A stretch of DNA of 64,000 nt from Pomphorhynchus laevis. Lineage: Eukaryota > Acanthocephala > Palaeacanthocephala > Echinorhynchida > Pomphorhynchidae. The stretch spans positions 1-64,000 of the forward strand of contig WNNJ02003713.1 in the NCBI GenBank assembly GCA_012934845.2, written 5' to 3'. Positions within the stretch are counted from its first letter, which is position 1, and every line of letters begins with the position of its first letter. A model generated the notes under the pieces. It did no database searches. It saw nothing but the letters and a program-made list of their open reading frames with translations, and had not been told where the DNA came from. The position numbers and the translations under genes are program-made. This document shows, piece by piece, positions 31,640 through 45,600 of this stretch.

Positions 31640-32020
31640 AAATTTATATTAAAAAATATAAAATTTATAAAATTTATATTTATATCAAATTAAAATTTAA
31701 CTTTGAAATTTAAAATAAAAATCAATTTTTAATAAATTGACTAATAAATTACAGACGATGTATCAGCATAAGGAATGGAGGTCATAAATAGGAACTGTCA
31801 TGTAATCAGGTTTCGGCCCCTATTCCTCCACTTAACATGGCAGTGAGGCCAAATAAGCGCTAATGAAGTATTTCCTATGATTGAATTTGATCATCTAGTA
31901 TCTTATTTACAAAATATATTATTAATTATTCATAAAAATTTTCCGCTCAAAAGTTTAAATTTCTTTTTAGTAATATTTTGTTGATTTGTATATTTTACTA
32001 TTTTCTGTTTGAAATAATAA
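31640..32020 (-). repeat. PLE 3'-tail and structured module
   Basis: Tail, structured module (31770-31880) and RT-proximal UTR (to about 32020) of a diverged Naiad-type PLE. In the module one stem shows a compensatory T-A to C-G change (CTGTCATG 31795-31802, CATGGCAG 31836-31843) next to one mismatch, which supports a folded RNA. Confidence 0.7.
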
Positions 32021-32499
32021 AGAGAATTATTTTAATTGTAGAATTAAATTTTACCTGAAATTGAAAAATTCTTTATAAGCTACCATTACTTTTCAAAACA
32101 CTAGAAACCAAAATCCTCCAAAATTGGAATTGCGGTGTCTAGAACTCCTTATCGCGCAGTTTACTCTTTTGTCGATGATTTAAGTTTCTATAAAGTAATG
32201 CTTCTGATAATCAATTATGGTTTAACAATCTTTTGGGATGATTTATCTTCCACAATTTTGTTCTTTATAACGATGAAGATATGTAACGAGTGTAATTGGG
32301 GTCTGTGACAAACGTTCATATCCTGCACTAACTACGCGCTCGCGTTTAAAACCGTGCTCAATATTCATACATAAATTTATAAATTTTTGGCACACAACAT
32401 CTTACGAATCATATTTAGAGCTAAATAAATTAAAAAAAGTCGATCCTTAGAATGGAGATTTATTTAACACAGACATATTATCAATTAAATATATACCCG

Positions 32500-32740
32500 T
32501 CATACCCTCTTACTTCACGTTCCTAATTACTCCAACAACTATGGTATCCGATCCTTCTTCGTCGCCGCCTCACTCGCCTGGAACCAACTCCATCTCGACG
32601 TCCGCCGCGATCCCTACTTTATCACATTCAAACACCTCCTGCGTTCACACCTTCTCGACACATGATTTACATTTTTGTTTTCTTGCGGTCATGTAAGCGT
32701 GCGATGGCACGCATTTGCCACGTTAAAATAAATCTTTTTT
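32500..32740 (+). mobile_element. LINE 3' end fragment
   Basis: The plus frame from 32522 to the TGA at 32662-32664 encodes YGIRSFFVAASLAWNQLHL, DVRRDPYFITFKHLLRSHL: the C-terminal end of jockey/CR1-like RTs. It is followed by a GCGTGC/GCACGC hairpin (about 32698-32711), AATAAA and a T run (to about 32740). It is GC-richer than its surroundings, so possibly a recent arrival. It adjoins the satellite block. Confidence 0.65.
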
Positions 32741-32742
32741 TA

Positions 32743-33840
32743 ATAAGCGCAATCCACGTTACGACAAGCGTCATCTAGTATATATACTATCATTAGAAAT
32801 TACCATTCAAAACTTTGCTGTATTGCAGTACCGGTTACCAGACTAGTATTTCGTGTCATTGCAAATTATTGAACGCTCTCTAGTGTGCCCACAACTGTCA
32901 TTGCTACCACTACGGGAAATTGATAGCTTGAAGGTTTTCGTTATCATCTCATAATCCAGTTTTCGTATCCCACTTGCTAAATGGCTATCCAAAGTCGATT
33001 CTAAGTTCGTAGATTTATTTATCACGCCGTTTACTCACTTATATTGGGGCAATCCACGTTACAGCAAGCGTTATCTTGTATAGATACTATCATTAGAGGT
33101 TACCAGGTAAAATTTTGTTGTATATCAGTACCAGTTATCAGACTAGTATTTCGTGTCATTGCAAATTATTGAACGCTCTCTAGTGTGCCCACAACTGTCA
33201 TTGCTATTACTATCGAAATTGATAGCTTGAAGGCTTTCGTCATCTTCTCAATAAGCCAGTTTTCGTTTCCCACTTGCTAAATTGCTATCAAAAGTCGATC
33301 CTAAGTTCGTAGATTTATTTAATCACGCCGTATACTCGATTATATTGATGTAATCCACGTTACGGCAAGCGTCATCTAGAATATATACTATCATTAGAGG
33401 TTACCATTCAAAACTTTGCTGTATTGCAGTACCGGTTATCAGACTAGTATTTCGTGTTGTTGCAAATTATTGAACGCTCTCTAGTGTGCCCACAAATGTC
33501 ATTGCTACCACTACGGGAAATTGATAGCTTGAAGGCTTTCGTCATCTTCTCAATAAGCCAGTTTTCGTATCCCACTTGCTAAATGGCTATCTAAGGTCGA
33601 TCCTAAGTTCGTAAATTTATTTAATCACACCGTTTACTCACTTATATTGGGGCAATCCACGTTACGACAAGCGTCATCTAGTATAGATACTATCATTAGA
33701 GGTTACCATTTAAAACTTTGCTGTATTGTCGTACCGGTTACCAGACTAGTATTTCGTGTCGTTGCTGATTTTGTCGGCAACTATGAGCTGCATTACTGCA
33801 CATTATAGTGTGCCCGCACAGGTCATTTTTGTGAAAGTAA
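32743..33840 (+). repeat. Satellite block 1 (about 300-bp monomers)
   Basis: The anchor AATCCACGTTAC starts at 32751, 33051, 33352 and 33654, giving units of 300, 301 and 302 bp. Monomers share phrases such as GCAGTACCGGTTACCAGACT and CTCTCTAGTGTGCCCAC. The last unit is incomplete and decays after about 33780. Same orientation and consensus as block 2 at 37.65-40.76 kb. Confidence 0.9.
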
Positions 33841-34829
33841 TCCTGGTCTTCTCAAATTAGTAAATACGCATTTGAATCATAATATGATTAAAAATGCAGT
33901 TAAAATCGATTTAAGTTTCTCAAACATCGGTGATGGCCGTCTTGCTACACTTCGCCATAACCATAAACCCCAATTTACATTATTCTCGAAACAATCTACA
34001 ATGGAAGCCAAGAATTCTAGCCTAGCTCAGAAAAAAGCTCAGTGGAACTGTCGGTTTCATCAATGTATTAATACGAATTTTATACTTTTACTGCATTTGT
34101 ATTGTGCAACGTTTCGAACTTTAACCACCAATTAGAACAAGTGTAAACATGCTGTGACAAGCAGAACAATACCCAAAAAACTGCGAGCACATGCAATGTT
34201 AGTAGCTTTCGCATTCCGGATTTGCTGGTTTAAACTCTTTATCTATATACTCAATAATACAATAATGCTTCAATAATACCTCTAATGCTTTCTAAATAAT
34301 CTGCTGATTACAGTTACAAAATCTTTTTGTTGAAGAATTGGGACTCTTCTTATTCTCTATGGCTACTAATAAAGCAGACGGTCCTGAAAACGAACGGTTT
34401 ATTCGTTTCATCGCGGAACGAATGTTAAACTTCATTTGACTCTGAATATTTTCACTCATAAACTGTTTATCGATTTCCGAATATCTGGTCGCTTGCTACA
34501 ACTCTCGCGCTGTATGATGCATGTGCTGTATACTTGATGCTAATTCATAAAATAGCTTTTAAATACTTAATAATACTTGTTAAATAAAAATACAGCTTTT
34601 ATACAAATATAAAAGTTTTAATTTAAAAACAGCAGAAAAATAAAAGATATAACAAGGTCAGACTCGTTGTTATTTCAATCTTCTTTTGTCTTTACGGCAT
34701 CAGGTTCAGTAAGATCTGAGTACTTCATCCAATCCAACACGCCGCTCTCCGACTGAACCACTCGAGGTCTTTGACCCCACGAAGAATCCAATCGAGGCGG
34801 ATTTACATACTTAATTTATCGAAAGCAAT
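33841..34829. other. Unassigned DNA between satellite and RT remnant
   Basis: The open frame 33872-34135 (plus) has no recognisable motif. 34360-34520 and 34670-34800 are less AT-rich and may be parts of eroded LINEs, but I see no clear domain. Confidence 0.35.
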
Positions 34830-35600
34830 AGTTGATACTCGCGGTGTGATGCAAGAATATCCGCTTAGTCCTATATTTTTCATTTTTGTACATGATCTGC
34901 CGTTTCATCCCGGAACGAATGTCAAACATTGAGCTTTGTTGTTTACGCTTACGACTTGGTTTTTCTAGCAAAGGATAAGCTAAAATCAGCTCAAAACGCG
35001 ACCGCTGTTCAAATATCCTTGAAGTAAAATATTCAAAATACAGGAGTAATCAAATTTCGTAGAGGTGATAGATTGTGTTCACGTGAAAATATTAGTTTAG
35101 CCGATCAAACGGCTGAATTCAGTTAAAAACATGTACTTAAGAGTTCAGTTGACGGGCAGATTATCATTTACGCATTATCTTGAAAATAAATGTGTCAAAA
35201 TCGTCATATCAACTTCGTGAATTAATTCTTAGGAAAAGCTTTCTTTTGGAGGTGCCTTTCATTTTTTCATCCCATATGACTATCAATTTTGTTATATGAT
35301 CTTTGCACTATCGGATTAGACCCAACGAGCTCAAATTTTGTGCAGATTGACAAATGTAAATCCGTATTCAAGAAGCACGTTACTGGCATCTCACCAAGTA
35401 TTTCATCTCACAGAATATTTTCGAAAAATGATGGGAACTCTAGAGACAGTTTAAAAAAACTGTTCAAAAATGAGTGAAAATCAGCACTAGTCAAGCATTG
35501 GCTGAATCATAACCACGAACCTGATTTTTCTGGCTCTAAGGTCTTGGACAACGTAGATAGTCTACCCAAACGTCTGATACGATAAAGTATACACATTCAT
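34830..35600 (+). mobile_element. LINE RT remnant, unclassified
   Basis: Plus strand: PLSPIFFIFVHDLPFHPG (RT motif B region), then in another frame VYAYDLVFLAKDKLKSAQNA, where the YADD box has become YAYD. A later open piece (35289-35477: LYDLCTIGLDPTSSNF, KSVFKKHVTGI) may be the far C-terminus. Different wording from the CR1-like copies, so another LINE family. Confidence 0.45.
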
Positions 35601-35725
35601 AGGCATTCTAACACGATGAATGTTAATAAGGACAATTGGAAGTTGGTTATCCCTACTAGCATACTACAAAATCGGTAGAGTTTTCATCGTTGGTTTCTTC
35701 CGGTTTCATTTATTTATTTTTTCAT

Positions 35726-35990
35726 GTCAAAACATTACAGTTGAAAAGGACTATTGCAATAGTCGAAAATTTGTAAACAATAATTTTATTTTTCAAGTCC
35801 TCTCGATGTTTAAACGCCCTGAACAATTTAAATTAATAAATAAAAAAATTTTATTTTTAAAATTCTTAAAAAGATAACTACTGAAAAAGACAACTTTCTA
35901 ATAATCGAAAATTGCAAAATTTCGACTATTACAATAGTTGAAATTTGTGAAAAAATTTATTCATTATTTCGATGTTTAAACGATCTTATA
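35726..35990 (+). repeat. Dispersed repeat with inner palindrome
   Basis: GTCAAAACATTACAGTTGAA, then GGACTATTGCAATAGTCGAAA and TTTGTAAACAATAATTT. The same phrases recur at 57724-57890, there in both orientations around a centre. ACTATTGCAATAGT is itself palindromic. A third weak copy is at 35905-35955. It is compatible with a small inverted-repeat (MITE-like) element. Confidence 0.5.
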
Positions 35991-36366
35991 AAATAATTAC
36001 TATAATTATTTTATTATTGATTAATATTAGCTATTGAATAATATATTAATATTGATTAATATTTATATTAATAAATAATATATTTTTATAATATCAATTA
36101 ATTTCAATATTAAATGACAATTTGCTAGTACTAAACTATAATTGATTTTATATTATACAAAGTAGTGTATTAAAAATTATGAAAACAGCTTTGCTATATA
36201 AATGGCTTGTAATCAGGAAATAGTCCCACTAATATCTAGAGACATTTATGCTACTAGAGTTTGAGTAGTTACTTTTATCATTGTAGTCATCTCGATCGTT
36301 AAAGATACAATTGTTAAGGATACAATTGTTCGATTAAACATCTGTCATAATTACAAACCGATAGTT

Positions 36367-36385
36367 TTTATTAAATCATTTTATT
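36367..36385 (-). promoter_or_regulatory. Candidate poly(A) signals of the RIM-BP gene
   Basis: Two AATAAA hexamers on the minus strand (36385-36380 and 36372-36367), about 105-120 bp after the stop codon of the last exon. Confidence 0.45.
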
Positions 36386-36488
36386 ATAATTAAATAAACA
36401 ATTGTAAAATCAATCAATATGATATGGATTTAATATCAAATGATAGAAAAATGCAAACATACAAAGTATTATAAACCAAAAGTAAATA

Positions 36489-36677
36489 TCAATTTACTCC
36501 ACCAATCAATTTTGCTTTAATTCTCTCAAGAAAACCGTTAGTATCAGTTTCTTTGGTAGATGATGCTCTTCGATTTGAACCGGATAACGTAGAAGAATTC
36601 AAAGAAGTCCGATTTGCAGAATCGGTGGTTAATAAGGAGCTTCGAGAAGTCATTGGAATGCTCGAAATGGAGGATGA
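36489..36677 (-). CDS. RIMBP: RIM-BP terminal exon (Ser-rich tail and stop)
   Basis: 62 codons and TGA (36491-36489). SSSISSIPMTSRSSLLTTDS, then a Ser/Thr/Arg-rich stretch and the end NGFLERIKAKLIGGVN. Acceptor TACTTTAG. No third SH3 is encoded here or in the intron above. The Ser/Arg content suggests a phosphorylated, disordered tail (inference). Confidence 0.75.
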   Translation of the reverse strand, partial: SSSISSIPMTSRSSLLTTDSANRTSLNSSTLSGSNRRASSTKETDTNGFLERIKAKLIGGVN

Positions 36678-39600
36678 CTAAAGTAAATATGTGAACGGAG
36701 ATTAATCTCTACAGCATTCAATTAAAATAACAAAAAATAAAAATTATAAATTTATACGTGACATGATGCTTTGCGTTATAAAAATATTTTTTATGGCCAG
36801 GCTTATATGACCTTATTTTAATTAAAAGAACTTAATTTAAAATTTAAAAGAATTTAGTTTAAACTTTAGATGAAGCGTTTACCGGATTGCAGTTTAAAAT
36901 TTGTTTCTAAAATTAGTTTTAGATCAAATTAGTTTTAAATATTTTTTAGAATTTACATAATATAAGTTGGTTCAAAAAATTAGCAAATGAGTTTATGAAT
37001 TAGACACGGTGCAGCTGATTTCAGTGTTGAAATGCTAAGCCTTAAAAATGAGTGCACGCTACATTCATGTCTTATCATTGCAGGTTATTTTAATGCTTAA
37101 CATCATCATTACTCGAATAGATTAGGCAGTTGGAAAATACTTTGCTTGTGTTGAGCTCGAACAACACACAAAAGAAAGGTTGGTCATACGAATGTCATAA
37201 CGGCAGGAGCTGTATTGACTTTTGTTCACCTAAAGGTTCGCGATATGAAAGTAATGTAGAATACAGACTCGTTCTTAGTACGAGCACAAATCAGCCTCAT
37301 GTATCATCAACAATAATAATGTAATCCGTTCAAACATTAAATCTGGTCCACGTTACAGTATAACTGTAAGTTTAAATGTTCACAATTTTCGTGCTGCAAT
37401 TAATACTTGTACGCTTTAGATGCTAGTTTATGCGGTATGCGAAAGTATCATATAGTATCGTTTGGTACAAATAGAATATCTCGTTTAGGTATTGAAAAAC
37501 TGACATTAAAAACAAACTGACTATTTCGATTCTAAATTGTTGTAAATGCAGAAGGTTTAAGGCTTATCTGCACTTACTTATCTGTAAATGCAGATAAGTA
37601 AGCAACGAGTACACAAATCTTCGTCGTTTGTATTTTAAGGCAATGTCAATATAGGGCTAAGATTGGCTGAGCATGCCTCTTGAAGGCTTTCGTCATCTTC
37701 TCTATAAGCCAGTTTTCTTATCCCACTTGCTAAATAGTTATCCAAAGTCGATCCTAAGTTCGCAGATTTATTTAATCACGCCGTATACTCGATTATATTG
37801 ACGTAATCCACGTTACGGCAAGCGTCATCTAGTATATATACTATCATTAGAGGTTACCATTCAAAACTTTGCTGTATTGCAGTACCGGTTACCAGACTAG
37901 TATTTCGTGTTTTGCAAATTATTGCACGCTCTCTAGTGTGCCCACAACTGTCATTGCTACCACTACGGGAAATTGATAGCTTGAAGGCTTTCGTCATCTT
38001 CTCAATAAGCCAGTTTTCGTATCCCACTTGCTAAATAGCTATCCAAAGTCGATCCTAAGGTCGCAGATTTATTTAATTATGCCGTTTACTGAATTATATT
38101 GACGAAATCCACGTTACGACAAGCGTCATCTAGCATATATACTATCATTAGAGGTTACTATTCAAAACTTTGCTGTATTGCAGTACCGATTACCAGACTA
38201 GTATTTCGTGTTGTTGCAAATTATTAAACGCTCTCTAGTGTGCCCGCCACTGTCATTGATACCACTACGAGAAAATTGATAGCTTGAAGGCTTTCGTCAT
38301 CTTCTCAATAAGCCAGTTTTCGTATCCCACTTGCTAATGGCTATCAAAAGTCGATCCTAAGTTCGAAAATTTATTTAATCACACCGTTTACTCAATTATA
38401 TTAACGCAATCCACGTTACGACAAGCACCATCTAGCATATATACTATCATTAGAGGTTACCTAGTCTTAAAACTTTGCTGTATTGCAGTACCGGTTACCA
38501 GACTAGTATTTCGTGTTGTTGCAAATTATTGCACGCTCTCTAGTGTGCCCACAACTGTCATTGCTACCACTACGGGAAATTGATAGCTTGAAGGCTTTCG
38601 TCATCTTCTCAATAAGCCAGTTTTCGTATCCCACTTGCTAAATAGCTATCCAAAGTCGATCCTAAGTTCGCAGATTTATTTAATCACGCCGTATACTCGA
38701 TTATATTGACGTAATCCACGTTACGGCAAGCGTCATCTAGTATATATACTATCATTAGAGGTTACCATTCAAAACTTTGCTGTATTGCAGTACCGGTTAC
38801 CAGACTAGTATTTCGTGTTGTTGCAAATTATTGCACGCTCTCTAGTGTGCCCACAAATGTCATTGATATTACTAACCGAAATTGATAGCTTGAAGGCTTT
38901 CGTCATCTTCTCATAAGGGCTAAGATTGGCTGAGCATGCCTCTTGAAGGCTTTCGTCATCTTCTCTATAAGCCAGTTTTCTTATCCCACTTGCTAAATAG
39001 TTATCCAAAGTCGATCCTAAGTTCGCAGATTTATTTAATCACGCCGTATACTCGATTATATTGACGTAATCCACGTTACGGCAAGCGTCATCTAGTATAT
39101 ATACTATCATTAGAGGTTACCATTCAAAACTTTGCTGTATTGCAGTAACGGTTACCAGACTAGTATTTCGTGTTGATGCAAATTATTGCACGCTCTCTAG
39201 TGTGCCCACCACTGTCATTGCTACCACTACGGGAAATTGATAGCTTGAAGGCTTTCGTCATCTTCTCAATAAGCCAGTTTTCGTATCCCACTTGCTAAAT
39301 GGCTATCAAAAGTCGATCCTAAGTTCGTAAATTTATTTAATCACACCGTTTACTCAATTATATTAACGCAATCCACGTTACGACAAGCGCCATCTAGCAT
39401 ATATACTATCATTAGAGGTTACCTAGTCTTAAAACTTTGCTGTATTGCAGTACCGGTTACCAGACTAGTATTTCGTGTTGTTGCAAATTATTGCACGCTC
39501 TCTAGTGTGCCCACAACTGTCATTGCTACCACTACGGGAAATTGATAGCTTGAAGGCTTTCGTCATCTTCTCAATAAGCCAGTTTTCGTATCCCACTTGC

Positions 39601-42600
39601 TAAATAGCTATCCAAAGTCGATCCTAAGTTCGCAGATTTATTTAATCACGCCGTATACTCGATTATATTGACGTAATCCACGTTACGGCAAGCGTCATCT
39701 AGTATATATACTATCATTAGAGGTTACCATTCAAAACTTTGCTGTATTGCAGTACCGGTTACCAGACTAGTATTTCGTGTTGTTGCAAATTATTGCACGC
39801 TCTCTAGTGTGCCCACAAATGTCATTGATATTACTAACCGAAATTGATAGCTTGAAGGCTTTCGTCATCTTCTCTATAAGCCAGTTTTCTTATCCCACTT
39901 GCTAAATAGTTATCCAAAGTCGATCCTAAGTTCGCAGATTTATTTAATCACGCCGTATACTCGATTATATTGACGTAATCCACGTTACGGCAAGCGTCAT
40001 CTAGTATATATACTATCATTAGAGGTTACCATTCAAAACTTTGCTGTATTGCAGTACCGGTTACCAGACTAGTATTTCGTGTTTATGCAATTTTTTGCAC
40101 GCTCTCTAGTGTGCCCACAACTGTCATTGCTACCACTACGGGAAATTGATAGCTTGAAGGCTTTCGTCATCTTCTCAATAAGCCAGTTTTCGTATCCCAC
40201 TTGCTAAATAGCTATCCAAAGTCGATCCTAAGTTCGCAGATTTATTTAATCACGCCGTATACTCAATTATATTGACGTAATCCACGTTACGGCAAGCGTC
40301 ATCTAGTATATATACTATCATTAGAGGTTAACATTCAAAACTTTGCTGTATTGCAGTACCGGTTACCAGACTAGTATTTCGTGTTGATGCAAATTATTGA
40401 ACGCTCTCTAGTGTGCCCACAACTGTCATTGCTATTACTAACCGAAATTGATAGCTTGAAGGCTTTCGTCATCTTCTCAATAAGCCAGTTTTCTTATCCC
40501 ACTTGCTAAATAGTTATCCAAAGTCGATCCTAAGTTCGCAGATTTATTTAATCACGCCGTATACTCAATTATATTGACGTAATCCGCGTTACGACAAGCG
40601 CCATCTAGCATATATACTATCATTAGAGGTTACCATTCAAAACTTTGCTGTATTGCAGTACCGGTTACCAGACTAGTATTTCGTGTTGTTGCAAATTATT
40701 GCACGTTCTCTAGTGTGCCCACCACTGTCATTGCTACCACTACGGGAAATTGATATTCTACCATATTGCCATTGGTCAATGGTTCATTGAAATTCGCATC
40801 ATTTTTATGATAGTGCGCTGTATTTTTTATAATAAATTAATAAAAATTTATTTATTAATTAAATTTATTTATTATAAACAATTTATTTCGAATTAATAAA
40901 TTAATTTATTAATTAATATAATTATTGATTTAATAATTTGATTAAAAATCTTTTATTAAAAAATTGTAATAATATAAATAATATTAAATTAACAAATCTT
41001 CATTTAAAACATTTTTGTTTTTATTAAAACAATAAATAGTAAATTGAGAACTTACCTGTACGTTTTGAGATGCTCGCTTAAGTATAATGCCTTGAGAAAC
41101 TTGAGTTTTATCTGTTTCGATTTCCCCTTTAATTCAGAAATAAATTATTCATTTTATTGCTATCAAACAACTATTAAATATTAGAATTAGTCTTTATTAA
41201 TTTGTTTACTCTCCATTAAATCTAAAATAATCATCATCAGTATTCACCTGTCCCTATTACTTGGTGTTTATCTGCCTTAATATTTTGATTAACAAGTCTT
41301 ATAAATAGCTCTGGATCTTTCATAGATAATTCACTAATCATATTACTCGGTACATATCCAAGAGAACCACTAAGTTCGCCAATGAAAAATCCATCCTGAT
41401 CCTGCTGTCCGTGTATCTAAATGTGAACAATCAATGGATAATATGTAGCAGTATAATTAAAGGAACATTAAATATTGAAATTACGATAACAGATAGAAGC
41501 ACCAATAGAACGATAGAAAACGATCATAGAGATTGGCAAAATATCAAGTAAAATTTTCCTTCTTTATTTGGTCCAGCTCCAATAATTCTTTATCAATAAA
41601 TGGATCATTATCAACTATTTAAGATCGAGATTTATATTTACTAAAATATAATTTTTTATTATTCCATATAATAAAGAACAGAAAACCTAAAAATAGGTAT
41701 ACTTATTTTTTACTATTATAAAAAGGAAAATTTTATTTATCAAAGTCATAACGATTTGTTATGTATACGAATTCTGGACATGCCGACTTGCCCGTACGCA
41801 CATTGAATTTGCCCTCATTAGCGTAATAGCCAATTTATATCTTATTGTATTTACATATTTGCTATATCCAGCATTTGAGTTCGTATATATTTTTGCTGCT
41901 AAGCTCCTAATAAGATCGTTTGCCGCAACACGTGCCCACCAGATGCAGAAATATAAACGGACAAAATATGCCGTGTTCAATCTCACACACTCTCTTTTTT
42001 CGTATTTCGCACGTTTTAACAGCTTGTGATAGTTAAAATTTCTCGATGATTATTCATAGCTGTATGATGGGGCATTCATCTTAAAACACACAAATGTTAA
42101 AATATGACCTCACCAATCTCCACCATGTATACGAAAAGAAATATAAGCACGCGATCCAGCGTCTATTGTTGCTGTCTTACGTTGAAAGGTCATCGCTGGT
42201 TATACCGGTCTAAGCTCTGGCTTTATTGCAATGACGCTACAAGCTTGCTTCAGAATCTTTCGATAGTAAATCCCTGATTACATTGTGACGTATTATTGGT
42301 AACGCATCCAGATTACAAATTAATACTGGGCGATAGTACACTCGCTTCCGCAAGACACAAACGTGGTGAATTTTCCAGCGTCTAACCTTATCGGGCAGCA
42401 ATGGCATCTTTGAATTCTATAGAGGTTAGAAAAAGGTTGCTAGTCTTTAATGATTGAGGTTCAACTAAGAAGACGCTCCTTTATCACATGCATGATTGAG
42501 TGAGTTTCGTAATCCATCATCAAGAATCGGATGCAAAAGTTTTTTATTCACTAAGTATTTCTTTCTTAGCTCCAATTACCATACTTATGATTTTATATTT

Positions 42601-45600
42601 TTGAGACCTTATGGCTGTTTTATCGAACTCATTTATACTCTTAAAGACTTTAAGTGAGAACAAATGTTGTTTTCGCTTAAAGTCTAAAGTCGACAACACG
42701 ATAAGTGTTGTCCCGCACTTATTGCGGGACAACAGTGCCAAATGTTCTGAAGTACGGCTTTTCTATTAACGGTATTAAATGCATTCGAAGTATCAATTGA
42801 CAGCAAACATTTATCACTGCTTCGATTGAAGTTGTCTCGTAAGGAATGAATAGCATATTCAATTCCACAGCGCTGTCCGACACAACTGTTTTAAGCCACA
42901 AATGGATTACAAGTCTTCCTGTACGATCGTATATATAGTTTGCCTATGAATCTCCTTGTCACCTCTCCAATATCAACTGGTCTTACACCAGGATTTTTGT
43001 TCAGTGGAATCATACGACTAATCTAAAATACATCCAGCAGTTCATCCAGTATTTTTTCTCTGCCCAACCTTCTGGCAAACTTTGCAAGACATTTAGCCAT
43101 GTTACCAGCTTCAGATCCAAAACTGATAAGCATCCTATACCAGGCTCGTGTGTATACTCCTGATGAACCGGCAGCATCCTTCGTAGATGATGCAGCGCTA
43201 ATTATCGCTGGTATTGTATATCCCCACATCAGTAGTGTCACAGTTAAATAATATGTGAGCTCTTGATGACTGACTATTTTGACCAAACGAGAGAAACTGG
43301 GTACTAACTCCTTGAAATTGCCATCCAATCTTACTCTTGAGTTTTTCATGCTGAGTAACTTTTCCTTGTTTCGAGCTTGCAGGATGCGAGCTTCGTGCAA
43401 CACAACTCTTATATACCTTTAATTCCAAAACGATAATATTCGGTCTAGAGTTTGACGAATAACCTTATCTTTTGCTAGGAATTTTCTTTTATTTGGATTG
43501 ACAAATAACAGTTGCAATTTTCAACGCAATATCTTGATCAGATAACGAGTGTCCAATGCCCTCTTACTTTGATGCCAATATTTTTATAAAATCCTTACTT
43601 GCTCTGCACTGAGGCAACTCTAACAGATTCGGCATCTAATTATTTACTTCATCGTAAGCTGATTGCACTATTGTATGTATGCCATTCGAACAATTATGGG
43701 AAGTTATCCCATCGCAATTAAGGTCATCGTCAATGCTATTTGATTGTACAATATCAGTGAACGATTCAAAACAAGTATCACCTGCAACTATAAATTTATG
43801 ATGTTGCTCCAAATTATGGTCAGGTTCATCTACTACAATTTTCTGCTGATTTAACTGTACAGTTTCGTGTACAGCCGGTTTGAACAGTTAGGCCCTTAAC
43901 AATTGAAACATTTGCGACCTCGATGCCGACAGACACAATTTTCACACTGTCGACAGTGCATTATAGCCACAGAATTCAGATTGGGTTGATTGGACTGATC
44001 GGGACATGCCGGACCTCGCTTTGATGGGCTGATTAATAGCGAAGGAATTGTAATCAGTTTATGTTAGTGTATATTTTGTTGTATATATGATCTCTCTAAG
44101 TTTATTTACGTTGTCGTCGATGAATGAATGAATGACTCTTTTATTTTCAAAAACAGTAGCGAGCAGATATCTTTGCTCACACAACGACAAAAATAGAAAT
44201 GTTGCAACAACAAAAGTAATGTAGAAATAAATGAATACCAGCAAAAATGTACGTTTTTTTCAAATATACTTAAGACCTTGATATAAAATCTCCTTTTTAA
44301 ATTTTCTGTCTTTGCGATCGGTGCATGAACATAAGTGCTTCTTAAATTTCAAGTCATTTTCAACCATCGAAAATCGTCGTTTACGCTGTTTTCTTGAAGC
44401 TGATGTATCAACTCTTGATCAGTAGACATTTTAAGTATTATGTTGTGAAATACTGTCATCACCGGCGTCAACTTCACTCCACAAATCTTCTCCGCATACT
44501 TACGAACACTATCCAATTTAGCTACGTTACGCTCGCTGTGTGAGCAAAAACACGGATATCCGTAAGTTATAAGAGATCTGATAGTTGAAGTATAAGTTTT
44601 AGTTGTGATGATGTTGCACCTAAGTATTTCAATTTCCTTACGAAAAATAATCTCGATGCGCATTTGCGTGATATATTATGTATATGCCTAGCCCATGACA
44701 TATTAGCTGCATAATGCATACCTAATATTTCTATATTCTCAACTCTCATTAAATTGTGATCAAGTAGTCCTGATAAATGTTTTTTTCCGCGAAGTGTGAA
44801 ACGATGATTATTATATTAATAATAAAAATATTAATAAATATTATTTATTTATGAAATAAACCCCAAATTAAAACCTTTACAATTCTACATTATATTCACT
44901 CTTGACACGAAATTTAGAACAAAACGATTTGTGTCAATTCTGACACAAGACTTTTATGAATTTATTAATTTTTAAAAATAAAATTTGAGAACAAAATTTT
45001 TCTGATGTTTTCTCGTTTGTTCGAAATTTCCAAAAGAAGACAATTTAAAACATCATAAGTCTAAAGTGATGAAAAACTTAAATTCTAAAAATGTTCGTAG
45101 ATTTAGTTGAAACTGCAACATTTCATATTTACAATAAAAAATATTTCCAATACTAATAAAAAAATAGATCGCATTATATCAAATATATTATATTTATTAT
45201 CAAATTATTATTGATAATACATTTTAGGCATTTAGAAATACATTATTATACGAGTCAAATAATTATCACAAGTAATTATTAATTGTAATTAATAATTAAT
45301 AGTTAATTAATTCATAATTCATTAACTATTAATTAATAGTTAATTAATAATTAATTCAGCACAATTATTATATTATAGACAAGACTCGAAAGAATCTATG
45401 CTTGAATAAAGTGATTACCCTTTTATATAAAATACGTGAATTACACATTTCTAAGTAAAATGTAAGGAAATGTAATATTCGAAAATGTCCGAGCCATTGA
45501 AACTATCATGACACCCTATACGCACTTGTACATAATCAATTTGTTGTAGTGAAGGGTGAGATTTGCTATGTATATCTATTGGATTTGTAATCTCTAAAGA

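Noticed and set aside
38805-39008. Open frames of 60-67 codons in the satellite (also 32843-33025)
   Set aside because: They arise from the monomer sequence, differ between units and show no domain. There is no sign of selection on coding.
38710-39066. Hammerhead ribozyme in the 302-bp satellite (GATGACGAAAG on the minus strand)
   Set aside because: No CUGANGA box and no helix II between GATGA and CGAAA. Nothing else in either strand of the monomer fits.
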